This document shows, one piece after another, positions 53,801 to 59,915 of a DNA stretch of 64,000 nt; the stretch's first letter is position 1, and each line of letters begins with the position of its first letter. A program made the translations under genes and the position numbers. Below the pieces are notes generated by a model, which was not told where the DNA came from, did no database searches, and saw only the letters and a program-made list of their open reading frames with translations. Origin of the DNA: Panopea generosa (Eukaryota > Mollusca > Bivalvia > Adapedonta > Hiatellidae); NCBI GenBank assembly GCA_029582155.1, contig CM055899.1:69213719-69277718 (forward strand), in the 5' to 3' direction.

Positions 53801-56800
53801 GTAAGATCAAGATTTGGTGAAAATGAGATTCCGAGAGAATATCTTATTGATTAAGAGGAAAAACAGGAACAATTCCTCAAGAAGTATAAAGATAAGCTAT
53901 TAAATATAAACAATGGTATAGAAAGGAAAGATAAAAATGATTATTAGATTATTTTTAACCAAGTGATTGACTTAATGAGTTGTTTTTAAAAGCTTTATTT
54001 TTTTATCTTTAACCGGTATATACATGAAAAGATTAGTTTTTAAGATTAATTGAAGTGAACTGAAGGACACATTGTGGGTTTTGATAAATTGGAACCGGAG
54101 GAATGAGCAAGTAGACTCGAACCAATAAATGTAAATAATAGAAAAAATATGGATTACATGGATAAGATATTCGATATAAAAAAAAAACAACGAAATGACA
54201 ATTGTTTTTTTGCAAGAGGTTGTAATGGGAACAATTGCTATCATTTTGAGGACGCAATATTGAATAGTATACGTGCTATATAATTGATTTCTCAGTGAAA
54301 ATATAGAAAGGAAAATAAAAGGATATAGACAAAGGATACAGAAAAGGAAAACAGAATATGGTTGAAAGTGGATATTCTAAAAAGCACAAGAAAATCATTC
54401 AAATTTAGTTATAAGAATTGTGTTATTTAAGCTAAATTGAAAATTATTTTCTATATATAAGATAAAGATGGAATCAATAGAAAATACACCAAGACAATAT
54501 GTTAGATAATATGAAATTTAAATAAAGAGCTCATATCCTCTTGAACAACTTACAAGAACGGAGAGGATGGTTGTAAATGAATTAAAAATAATTAAAAGAG
54601 AAATGGGAAGAATTAAAATAAATATTGCCCTAAGAGTAACTTTTCGTAAAGTAAAAGTTGGAGGGTTTAGTTATAAAACAGCATATTTCCATTCTAAACC
54701 AGTAATAGCAATAAACAATAACATTGATCTAAGTGACATAAATTTTGAGATAGATACGAGAATAGATGCTTGGCGAAATGAAAAATTGGGGTAGAATATT
54801 GAGCGAATTACACACCACTATTTAAACATATATAACTACCAACCATTAAGAGGGTCTACATATGATGAAATACCAGAAGAATTAAAACATGTGAAGAAAG
54901 GATTAATTAACAACAAGAATGAAAGGAACGATGAGTGTTTCCGGTGGTGCCATTTAGCAAGTAAGTTTCCGGGTAAGAAGAACCCGCAAAGAATATCAAA
55001 GTATAAAGAAAATATAGTCAAAGTAAACTATGACGGAATTACGTTTCCCATTAAAGTGAAGGTTATTCCTAGAATAGAAGTAACTATTAATGTCTTTGGT
55101 TATGAGAATAAAAATGTCTTCCCCCTTTACATTTCTAAGCGATAATGTGATGATGTTGTGAAATGCTTCTTATTGGAAATAATTAAGTAAAGGATTTTGA
55201 TAGATTGATGGCTAATGAAACCAAACATTTGTTTACAACACTTCACAACGGATGACATACTAGAGAGATATATAAGTGTCTGTTTAGAAATTAATGGAAA
55301 ACAATCGATAAAAATGCCTAATAAAAAAACAGCATTTGTAAATTTTAAAACTATCAAAAACAGTTAGCCGTTCCTTTTGGAATATATGCTGATTTCGAGG
55401 CATTTACCATTCCCATTGATGAGAGTGGTGGGAGCAAACAAGAAAGTACCAGAACCGCGTTGATTGTGGATTTTGTTATGAACTGGTGTGTTGTTATGAT
55501 GATAAATTCACCAAAAATGTTACTGTTTACAGAGGGTCAAATGCTGTTTGCAAGTTCTTGAAAGCTATGCTTAGGGAAGGAAACTATTGTAAGAAGGTTT
55601 TTAGAGAACAATTCCATAAAGATTTAATAATGAGTACAAAGGATGAGATATCATTTCAAAAGATAAAAGTATGTCATATTTGTAATGGTTCATTGGATAT
55701 GGATGATGAAGTAAGAGACCATTGTCACATAACGGGGAAGTATAGAGGAGCTGCTTATAACAAATGTAATATTAATTTTAAACTTTCAACTAAAGTTCCA
55801 ATTGCATTTCATAACTTAAGAGGTTATGATTCCAATTTCATAATGTTACAACTTGGAAAAATAGCAGACGAAAGTAAAAACAAGACAAATGTTATCCCAA
55901 ACAATATTAAAAACTATATGGCGTTCATGTTGGGAGACAGTTTGATGTTTATTGATAGTTTTCAGTTTATGTCTCAGTCATTAGATAGTTTGGTTAAGAA
56001 TTTGTCCTCATTTCCTTACTTAGAAATAGAAATTAAAGAGAATACCTTATTAAAACAAAAAGGTGTTTATCCTTATGACTTTATGCATTCATTTGACTAG
56101 TTTAAAGAGACTAAATTTCCTTTTAAAGAACGGTTTTATTCATTGTTAAATGATGAGCGTGTTTTTAATGAAGATTATGAAAGGGCTAAAAATGTATGGA
56201 AAGAATATAAAATAAAAAATATCTAAAGACTGATTTTCTCCTTTTAACTGATGTATTTGAGAATTTCAGAAAAACATGTCTTCAATGCTACAAACTTGAT
56301 CCGTCTCATTACTTTTCCAGTCCTGGTCTTGCTTTGGATGCAATGTTGAAAATGACTAAGATTAAGCTAGATTTAATTACAGACATAGATATGTATTTGT
56401 TCATTGAAAAAGGCCTCCGTGGTGGAACAAGTTATGTTGCCAAGCGATATGCTAAGGTAAATAATAAATACATAGATAGTTACGATTCAAAAGAGAAAAG
56501 TAATAACATTATGTATTTAAACCTTTAAGGGTGGGCTATGAGTCAACCATTGCCTTTTGGAAGACTTAAATTGGTTAATCATAATTATTTAAAGAAAAGC
56601 GAAAAAACAAATTTTATTTGTTAAGTTGATATAGAGTATCTTAGTAATCTATATATAGATCATAATGATTATCCGTGTACTCCAGAAAAATTAGAAATAG
56701 ATAGTGATTGGTTAAGTCCTTATTGTAAGAAAATAAAAAAAGTTTACTATTGCTTCGTGTAAAGATAAGAAATTGGTTCCTATTTTATTTCATAAGTAGA

Positions 56801-58747
56801 AGTATGTTGTTCATTACAGGAATCTACTTTTGTATCAAAGTCTTTGGCTAAAGGTAACAAAGTTTCATAGGATCTTAACTTTTGATGAGACTTTATGGTT
56901 AAAGGAGTATATTGCCTTCAACACCTAAAAGAGAACAATAGCTAAACACGCCTTTGAAAAGGATTTTTTCAAACTAATGAATAATTCCATTTTCGGAAAA
57001 ACGATGGAGAATCTCCGTAAGAGGGTAAATATTAGACTGACTTCAGACGAGGACTTCTCACTAAAATACCAGTCAAAGCCTACTTTTCAATCTAACGTAA
57101 TAGTTAATGATAGTTTTTTGCGGTGCATAAAATAAAGGAAGAGTTGCTATTAAACCGCCCTTCTTATCTGGGAATGTGCATCCTTGATTTGTCTAAACAT
57201 CTGATGATAGATTTCCACTAAAACACCATAAAGAAAATGTATGGACGTTCGGCTTCTTTTTTATTTACAGATACGGACTCTCTCTGTTACGAAATAGAAA
57301 CTGAGGATGTTTCTGAAGATTTATTTAAAATGAAAAAAAAAGTTTGATAATAGCAATTATGATCCTGAAAGCAAATTCCATTTTAATGATAATCAAAAAG
57401 TAGTTGGGAAGATGAAATATGAAACAGTTGGAATTCCAATTACTGAATTTATTAGCTTCGATGTAAATTGTATTTTTATGTCCTGTCTAATAAGAAGGAA
57501 ACCAAGAGATGTATGGGTGTTAAAAAATGTGTTGTTAAGAAAGAAATTAAATTTGAAAATTATAAAAAAATATCTTGTACTCTAACGGACAATGTCATAA
57601 ATCAATGAAAATTATTAAGTCGGAGAAACATATTCTAAATAGTAACAAAATAGATAAAATCAGTTTTTCTTATTATGATGATAAATAATTTCTTTTAAAA
57701 GATGGTATTTTAACACGAGCATATGGAAATGTAAGTAAAATTGAGGTGTGAGGATTGCGTTTAAGGATTTAGCTGTCTAATGGATGTGGGGTGGGGGTAG
57801 GTGGTAGTAGTATAGAATATGGGTAGTTTAGCAAACTTGTCTACGGGCGTACATGACCAGCGAGTCTTGGTGAGCTTGTCATTTTAAGAGGCGGAAAAGT
57901 GTGTCAAACTATCCATAATCTATACTTCTCATGTAGATTACGGGATAAATAACTGCAACAACAGAGAATGGTTAAAGGCACAGTACCACCATTGGAAAAA
58001 GGAAGTGCTTCCTTGGGGTAGTCGCATAATTGCGGTTATAAATAATCCTCATTTCTTATTCTTTAAACATGCATTTTCCTTATTTTGATGCTCAATTTTT
58101 TATTTGAATGGTATTATTGACGTATTTTGAACATTTTGAAAGCATTGTCATGTTTGTGAGTTTAGAAAAAAAAATTATGCTTCAAAATTGGAGCATGTAT
58201 GAATATATGATTTCGGAAGTCTACTTTTACTTTGACAACAGTGTATACAGAAAGTAATCCCTTATACAACACATGGCCACTACTTTTCTTATAATACTGC
58301 GGTAGCGCAGAAGTTGACAAACATTAAAATTTGAGTTTCTCTACTTTCATTTAGCTCTCTTTGAATGATAAGCCTTCAAAATTGTAGTATTAACTATAGA
58401 ATAAAGAACAAAAATCAATGATAGGCTTACACCTTAATTAAAGAATAACCTCTGCTACATCATATTGGAAAATAGTTGCTGTACAATTGATATGTGCATA
58501 GATCTGTCTCTGCCTTATTAAAATTCTCCATTCATCCCAAGATAAAACAAATGTTACATTCTAGAAAAATAATGTAATTAGTACAGATGGAGTGACTGTG
58601 TGGGTTTTAACAACGTGTCTTCTAATTATGAACTTTACCTTTCACCTCAACTACACACAGCTCATTAAAGAATCCACAAACAGGTGAGTCTCTTGGAAGT
58701 TTTCCGTCAGCTGTAAGCCACGAAAATCCAGGTACCCCAGTTATAAC
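18185..58747 (-). CDS. Receptor guanylate cyclase, 3' portion (17 exons)
   Basis: This gene makes cyclic GMP from GTP as a single-pass plasma-membrane receptor. The 17 exons, all with AG/GT borders and matching phases, sum to 1914 bp (637 residues plus stop). In order they encode the juxtamembrane end of the extracellular domain with a Cys24/Cys31 pair, a membrane span (about 40-60), a kinase-homology domain (about 97-380, DYG instead of DFG), a coiled-coil linker (381-427) and a full cyclase domain (428-637). Both metal-binding Asp (D454, D498), the guanine-specifying Glu and Cys (E494, C566) and the catalytic Asn/Arg of NTASR (N573, R577) are present, so the enzyme looks active and homodimeric. 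It resembles natriuretic-peptide-type receptors, but the ligand domain is not in view, so the ligand is unknown. The largest intron is 17.6 kb. Confidence 0.95.
18534..18625 (-). CDS. Cyclase exon: RIHIS segment
   Basis: Residues 584-614, with [18 protein letters not shown], the usual continuation of the cyclase fold. Acceptor ending CAG at 18626-18628, donor GTGAGT. Confidence 0.96.
19346..19429 (-). CDS. Cyclase exon: [19 protein letters not shown] segment
   Basis: Residues 556-583. Cys566 is the second guanine-specifying residue; Asn573 and Arg577 are the transition-state residues. This is the best conserved stretch of the family. Donor GTGAGT. Confidence 0.98.
19450..20840 (+). mobile_element. 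L1-like LINE, 5'-truncated, decayed
   Basis: The plus strand encodes pieces of the C-terminal part of an L1-clade ORF2, such as [18 protein letters not shown] and [17 protein letters not shown], with a decayed zinc-finger-like stretch near 19985-20020 (IIHMLWKC). Stops and frameshifts interrupt it. A 3' untranslated region with AATAAA near 20793 ends in an A-run at about 20824-20839. It lies in the intron between the cyclase exons at 19346 and 21659. Confidence 0.8.
20841..21658. other. Cyclase intron, no other feature seen
   Basis: AT-rich intron without a recognisable repeat or open frame. Confidence 0.5.
21659..21778 (-). CDS. Cyclase exon: RIGMHTG segment
   Basis: Residues 516-555, with [13 protein letters not shown] spanning into the next exon. 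Acceptor CATTGCAG, donor GTATGG. Confidence 0.97.
22342..22411 (-). CDS. Cyclase exon: VETIGDAY segment
   Basis: Residues 493-515, [21 protein letters not shown]494 is the guanine-specifying Glu and D498 the second metal-binding Asp. Donor GTATAA. Confidence 0.97.
23095..23287 (-). CDS. Cyclase exon: start of catalytic domain
   Basis: Residues 428-492, with [21 protein letters not shown]454 is the first metal-binding Asp. Acceptor TTTTCCAG, donor GTAATC. Confidence 0.97.
23430..24245. repeat. Roughly 50-bp minisatellite in cyclase intron
   Basis: About 16 degenerate copies of a unit built on GTGTACTGAAAATAAAACAG followed by GTATTGTATAGGACATTTGA. It begins about 140 bp beyond the cyclase exon at 23095-23287. 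Confidence 0.9.
24443..24640 (-). mobile_element. SINE family A, 5'-truncated (minus strand)
   Basis: Same tail as the full-length SINE at 31996-32435. On the minus strand it ends with TTAGCG-complement sequence and an (AATC)n run, visible here as TTGATTGATTGATTG at its left end. Confidence 0.75.
24641..26837. other. Cyclase intron, no gene supported
   Basis: AT-rich. Short open frames such as that at 26188-26463 have no recognisable domain or splice context. Confidence 0.5.
26838..26873. repeat. (AC)n microsatellite
   Basis: About 18 AC dinucleotides in a row. Confidence 0.95.
26882..27215. repeat. Roughly 85-bp tandem repeat, four copies
   Basis: Copies begin near 26882, 26967, 27052 and 27135, each with ACTACAAATG and ACAAATACGCACGC. 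The short open frames in both directions come from this repeat. Confidence 0.88.
27936..28076 (-). CDS. Cyclase exon: coiled-coil signalling linker
   Basis: Residues 381-427, with [20 protein letters not shown] and heptads continuing through [16 protein letters not shown]. This is the dimerisation linker that couples the kinase-homology domain to the cyclase. Donor GTATGT. Confidence 0.96.
28580..29030. repeat. Probable dispersed repeat ending in a perfect hairpin
   Basis: This stretch of different composition ends with AGGCCCTCTTGGGCCT (29006-29021), a perfect 6-bp stem with a 4-base loop, followed by CTTGTTT. A terminal hairpin is seen at the 3' ends of some non-autonomous transposons such as Helitrons, but the CTRR end is missing, so the class is open. 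Only one copy is in this window. Confidence 0.4.
29031..29884. other. Cyclase intron, no feature seen
   Basis: AT-rich intron without supported features. Confidence 0.5.
29885..30065 (-). CDS. Cyclase exon: kinase-homology C lobe end
   Basis: Residues 321-380, with [18 protein letters not shown], the conserved CWxExPxxRP-like end of the kinase fold. Acceptor CTTGTAG, donor GTAAGT. Confidence 0.95.
30522..30674 (-). CDS. Cyclase exon: kinase-homology C lobe (LLWTAPELL)
   Basis: Residues 270-320, with LLWTAPELL and [16 protein letters not shown], the receptor-cyclase version of the APE/DVWSFG region. Acceptor TATCAG. Confidence 0.96.
31330..31495 (-). CDS. Cyclase exon: catalytic-loop-like and DYG segments
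   Basis: Residues 215-269. The kinase HRD motif is replaced by [16 protein letters not shown], and DFG by DYG (247-249), both usual in the pseudokinase part of receptor guanylate cyclases. Donor GTAAGC. Confidence 0.95.
31996..32435 (+). mobile_element. SINE family A, full length with 13-bp target-site duplication
   Basis: A tRNA-like head (about 31998-32076) contains a box A-like TTAGTTCAGTCTATTAAGCG and box B-like GAGTTCGAATCCCTGCC. A body of about 350 bp follows, ending in an (AATC)n run. The element is flanked by TTTTCTGAATCAT at 31983-31995 and again at 32436-32448. It lies in the cyclase intron about 70 bp from the donor of the exon at 32507-32578. Truncated relatives lie at 24443-24640 and 39270-39533. 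Confidence 0.88.
32507..32578 (-). CDS. Cyclase exon: kinase-homology domain, DILEND segment
   Basis: Residues 191-214, [18 protein letters not shown] then MMDLIY. The donor is taken as TAC|GTAGGT rather than the overlapping G|GTGACC, because only the first keeps the frame into the next exon. A SINE ends about 70 bp away on the intron side. Confidence 0.93.
32975..33738. repeat. 75-bp minisatellite, left part
   Basis: About ten copies of a 75-bp unit containing GGTGTTTATACTTGCCTGTG and TATAGCGCCGTAATTGTCTA-like segments. The same array resumes at 35911 after the LINE insertion. Open frames arise because 75 is a multiple of 3. Confidence 0.93.
33739..35910 (-). mobile_element. 5'-truncated LINE inserted into the 75-bp array
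   Basis: Flanked by TGACTG at 33733-33738 and again at 35911-35916. Removing the element and one TGACTG copy rebuilds a unit like the intact one near 36060. On the minus strand it holds an RT gene, a 3' untranslated region of about 430 bp with AATAAA near 33749-33754, and an AT-rich end. The 5' end breaks off inside the RT domain and carries a short GAT-rich stretch of filler. Confidence 0.85.
34175..35880 (-). pseudogene. Non-LTR retrotransposon reverse transcriptase, frameshifted
   Basis: RT motifs are clear: [17 protein letters not shown] (motif A, catalytic Asp), [20 protein letters not shown] (motif B) and YADDIVLL (motif C). A C-terminal zinc knuckle [18 protein letters not shown] follows. 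The frame changes near 35640, between the motif A part and the rest; the downstream 492-codon frame is otherwise intact. The endonuclease and ORF1 are missing through 5' truncation. The architecture fits the large Jockey/CR1/I-like groups, but the clade is not assigned. Confidence 0.92.
35911..36280. repeat. 75-bp minisatellite, right part
   Basis: About five further copies of the unit of the array at 32975-33738, beginning with the right TGACTG duplication. Confidence 0.93.
36462..36566 (-). CDS. Cyclase exon: kinase-homology N lobe
   Basis: Residues 156-190, including HxNxxPFxGxC-like [16 protein letters not shown] and YCPKGSLQ, the usual end of the N lobe. Acceptor TTTTACAG, donor GTGAGT. 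Confidence 0.95.
37130..37185. repeat. 17-bp short tandem repeat
   Basis: Three to four copies of TGTACAGTGTAATCTTT-like units. Confidence 0.75.
37355..37470 (+). mobile_element. SINE family B, 3' fragment
   Basis: Shares CTTCCTC and GAAATGTGTTGAAAATGGCG with the copies at 3015-3130 and 3585-3832, and ends in an A-run. It lies about 80 bp on the 3' side of the cyclase exon at 37545-37663. Confidence 0.7.
37545..37663 (-). CDS. Cyclase exon: kinase-homology N lobe
   Basis: Residues 116-155, including [16 protein letters not shown]. Arg136 stands where active kinases have the ATP-binding Lys, in keeping with a pseudokinase. Acceptor TTCACAG, donor GTATGT. Confidence 0.93.
37664..38369. other. 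Cyclase intron with A-rich low-complexity tract
   Basis: A-rich runs with AAATAAATAAATAAAA fill about 38225-38370, with a local repeat AACTTTAACNAGTATTTCTA near 38190-38250. No gene is seen. Confidence 0.6.
38370..38665. repeat. Diverged duplication, about 180 bp apart
   Basis: The segment starting ACTCAGCATCTACATTATAT (38375) recurs in diverged form at about 38553, through TATTGAGAAATAG-like sequence. A GC-rich island GACGCCGCCGCCGTCGACGG follows at 38692 and looks like part of the same dispersed repeat. Confidence 0.6.
39270..39533 (-). mobile_element. SINE family A, 5'-truncated (minus strand)
   Basis: Reverse-complement match to the 3' two thirds of the SINE at 31996-32435, with TTGATTGATTGCAT at the tail side. 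The tRNA-like head is missing. Confidence 0.8.
39706..39763 (-). CDS. Cyclase exon: start of kinase-homology domain
   Basis: A short exon, residues 97-115 plus one base, Ser/Asn-rich ([15 protein letters not shown]). Acceptor CTTACAG and donor GTAAGC are good, and its phases fit both neighbours. Confidence 0.85.
39958..40054 (-). CDS. Cyclase exon: juxtamembrane region
   Basis: Residues 64-96, basic, starting [16 protein letters not shown] and ending SKAGIGSR. Corresponds to the cytoplasmic juxtamembrane stretch before the kinase-homology domain. Donor GTAAGT. Confidence 0.93.
40131..40603. mobile_element. MITE-like element with about 70-bp terminal inverted repeats
   Basis: The left end has ACTTTGACATGTGTATGAAT and then TTTTCCACTTCCAGACAT. 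The reverse complement of the right end has the same blocks in the same order. Both ends lie at TTTAAAGT-type sequence. The interior is noncoding and rich in CA. It lies in the cyclase intron next to the juxtamembrane exon. Confidence 0.75.
40986..41067 (-). CDS. Cyclase exon: transmembrane segment
   Basis: Residues 37-64. [20 protein letters not shown] is a single hydrophobic span followed by basic residues from the next exon (RKRQ), so the following domains are cytoplasmic. Acceptor TTCTAG, donor GTAATT. Confidence 0.95.
41068..42994. other. Start of 17.6-kb cyclase intron, no gene supported
   Basis: AT-rich with short frames only. Confidence 0.5.
42995..43105. repeat. 11-bp tandem repeat
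   Basis: About nine copies of ATATACTCTGT with small variants. Confidence 0.93.
43785..44905. repeat. 43-bp minisatellite
   Basis: About 26 copies of a unit made of ACTGATTAAGATATATTTTA then TTTACAAGCCACAGTGAATG plus ATA. Two unit types alternate irregularly (TTTACAAGCC and TTAACACTCC). Confidence 0.95.
44906..45769. other. Spacer between two minisatellites, no gene supported
   Basis: Unique-looking AT-rich sequence. The 61-codon frame at 45580-45765 has no recognisable feature. Confidence 0.5.
45770..47765. repeat. 50/33-bp composite minisatellite
   Basis: A 50-bp unit (CTGGGCTTCCAGTACGTACT, GTCAAACCAGCAGTATAATA, TACTGTGTTA) mixes with a shortened 33-bp unit (GTACTGTCAAACCAGCAGTA and TAATGTACTGTAC). 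A 166-bp higher-order unit is visible between 46921 and about 47290, with the start at 46921 repeated at 47087. Confidence 0.94.
48060..48365 (-). pseudogene. Unrecognised Polinton-associated remnant
   Basis: A broken minus-strand frame includes [20 protein letters not shown] and [10 protein letters not shown]. The small, Ala/Leu-rich character could suit a minor virion component. No family is recognised. Confidence 0.35.
48440..49560 (-). pseudogene. Major-capsid-like gene remnant
   Basis: Successive minus-strand blocks in changing frames include [85 protein letters not shown] and [14 protein letters not shown]. Their order and spacing resemble the double-jelly-roll capsid proteins of Polinton-like elements, including the (N)P.LFDT block in the middle. 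At least three frameshifts and several stops make it non-functional. The assignment rests on remembered motif patterns, not a search. Confidence 0.55.
49743..50125 (-). pseudogene. Small Ala/Lys-rich protein remnant, possible minor virion protein
   Basis: An ATG at about 50125 opens [20 protein letters not shown], followed by [18 protein letters not shown] and, after a frameshift near 49998, a charged tail. Adjacent to the capsid-like gene and on the same strand. Gly/Ala-rich segments followed by basic ones occur in minor capsid proteins of Polinton-like elements. The family is uncertain. Confidence 0.4.
50126..50740 (-). pseudogene. Unrecognised structural-type remnant
   Basis: Minus-strand pieces include [19 protein letters not shown] and [18 protein letters not shown], ending at a TGA near 50520, and a second piece at about 50150-50345 ([19 protein letters not shown]). 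It lies in the same strand cluster as the capsid-like gene. Function unknown. Confidence 0.4.
51095..51350 (-). pseudogene. Coiled-coil protein remnant
   Basis: A minus-strand frame with heptad-like content, such as [21 protein letters not shown] diverged second copy lies at about 51890-52010 ([20 protein letters not shown]), so the region was duplicated. Possibly a fibre-type or tail-type component; not recognised. Confidence 0.4.
51420..51800. other. Sequence of different character within the element
   Basis: A more GC-rich stretch splits the duplicated coiled-coil segments. No repeat ends or coding frame can be supported. It may be a separate insertion. Confidence 0.35.
52090..52195. promoter_or_regulatory. 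Divergent intergenic region with 27-bp direct repeat
   Basis: Between minus-strand and plus-strand gene clusters, GCTAGGTAGCGTCCATTTTC and GCTAGGTAACATCGATTTTC occur in tandem, each followed by CTATAAA. This could be the old bidirectional promoter of the element; TATAAA-like ends are suggestive only. Confidence 0.3.
52195..52520 (+). pseudogene. Lys/Glu-rich coiled-coil-like remnant
   Basis: An open plus-strand stretch without an ATG at its start, charged and helical in character, such as [20 protein letters not shown]. It ends at TAA/TAG near 52519. The family is not recognised. Confidence 0.4.
52505..53290 (+). pseudogene. Unrecognised remnant(s) with hydrophobic segment
   Basis: Short blocks in changing frames include [40 protein letters not shown] and, at 53090-53160, [19 protein letters not shown], which could be a membrane span. 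There may be two genes. No function is assigned. Confidence 0.4.
53385..53947 (+). pseudogene. Deoxynucleoside-kinase-like gene, broken
   Basis: Plus-strand blocks match the order of motifs in deoxynucleoside kinases. They are a P-loop piece NIGTGK (53397-53414), then after a frameshift [32 protein letters not shown], a piece [15 protein letters not shown] (53622-53666, at the usual ERS position), and [20 protein letters not shown] followed by the basic lid-like [18 protein letters not shown]. Several stops and frameshifts make it dead. Such enzymes phosphorylate deoxynucleosides for DNA synthesis. It lies between unrecognised genes and the DNA polymerase, on the same strand as the polymerase. 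Confidence 0.7.
53948..54479 (+). other. Gap between kinase-like and polymerase remnants
   Basis: AT-rich, with only short broken frames. No block is recognised. Confidence 0.4.
54480..57735 (+). pseudogene. Protein-primed type B DNA polymerase, broken
   Basis: Motifs appear in order on the plus strand. They include an N-terminal stretch ([20 protein letters not shown]), YADFEAF (exonuclease motif I, 55385), a zinc-finger block [20 protein letters not shown] (near 55670), [12 protein letters not shown] (exonuclease motif II), [29 protein letters not shown] (56535, polymerase motif A region), [15 protein letters not shown] (motif B, near 56970) and TDTDSL (motif C, 57267-57284). This is the Polinton-type polymerase. 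Many stops and frameshifts separate the blocks. Confidence 0.9.
57736..58638. other. Cyclase intron beyond the element, no gene seen
   Basis: AT-rich with a G-rich run near 57785-57815. No terminal inverted repeat matching the left side was spotted. Confidence 0.45.
58639..58747 (-). CDS. Cyclase exon: end of extracellular domain
   Basis: Residues 1-36 of the visible protein, including [14 protein letters not shown], the juxtamembrane cysteine pair typical of receptor guanylate cyclases. Acceptor ATTTCAG, donor GTAAAG. The exon ends one base into a codon. Confidence 0.93.
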
Positions 58748-59184
58748 CTGAAATGAATATCAATCATATATATATTATATAACTAACGTAAGTGCTTGTT
58801 TATGTCACGCCACTGGCTATAAATACAACCAATGCAGTGAATGTAGTTTAACTAGGTATCTCAAACTACATAAGAATGTTTAAATTCAAGTTTCACTTTT
58901 TTAACGGCTTCATTTATTTTTATCAATTTAAAGGAAAAGACATATTCAACCTTAAGCCGGTACATCAGAATGAAGAGATTTATCGTTACACTTATGTTTT
59001 TAAACTGTTTCATTATTTTTTCATTAAATATGTGTATAAGCGTTTTAAAAAATAACATTAATTGATGTATATATACCAGATGCAAAGCCAAGGACCACGT
59101 AGTGGTTCGTGCAAACTTCAGCTTGGATCGTTCAATGTAAGATCGTAAACTTTCAAACAATAAGGTTGATTCCTTTCACTATTA

Positions 59185-59915
59185 TTACGTCCAGTCTATA
59201 CCAACATGTCCTATTGATGCGTCCAGTCTATACTAACATGTTCTATTGATGCGTCCAGTCTATACCAACATATCATATTGCTGCATCCAGTCTATACCAA
59301 CATGTCCTATTGATGCGTCCAGTCTATACCAACATGTCCTATTGATGCGTCCGGTCTATACCAACATGTCCTATTGATGTGTCCAGTCTATACCAACATG
59401 TCCTATTGATGCGTCCAGTATATACTAACATGTCCTATTAATGCGTCCACTCTATACCAACATGTCCTATTGATGCATCCAGTGTATACTAACATGTCCT
59501 ATTGATGCGTCCAGTCTATACCAGCATGTCCTATTGATGCGTCCACTCTATACCAACATGTCCTATTGATGCGTCCAGTCTATACCAACATGTCCTATTG
59601 ATGCGTCGAGTCTATACTAACATGTCCTATTGATGCGTCCAGTATATACCAACATATCATATTGATGCGTCCAGTCTATACCAACATGTCCTATTGATGC
59701 GTCCAGTCTATACCAACATGTCCTATTGATGCGTCCGGTCTAAACCAACATGTCCTATTGATGCGTCCACTCTATACCAACATGTCCTATTGATGCGTCC
59801 AGTCTATACCAACATGTCCTATTGATGCGTCCAGTATATACTAACATGTCCTATTAATGCGTCCAATCTATATCGACATGTTCTATTAATGCGTCCAGTC
59901 TATACAATCATGTGG
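59185..59915. repeat. 32-bp minisatellite
   Basis: About 22 copies of a 32-bp unit, CCTATTGATGCGTCCAGTCT followed by ATACCAACATGT. Confidence 0.95.

Larger units (their letters stand above)
48060..57735. mobile_element. Decayed Polinton/Maverick-like (adintovirus-like) element
   Basis: Capsid-like and other virion-type gene remnants lie on the minus strand to about 52020. Then plus-strand remnants include a nucleoside kinase and a protein-primed type B DNA polymerase. This is the divergent layout and gene content of Polinton-like elements. Integrase, protease and packaging ATPase were not found, and no terminal inverted repeats were seen, so it is incomplete or heavily decayed. Every gene has stops or frameshifts. 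It sits inside a cyclase intron. Boundaries are approximate. Confidence 0.8.

Noticed and set aside
59185..59915. CRISPR-like array
   Set aside because: A 32-bp unit repeats head to tail with no spacers.
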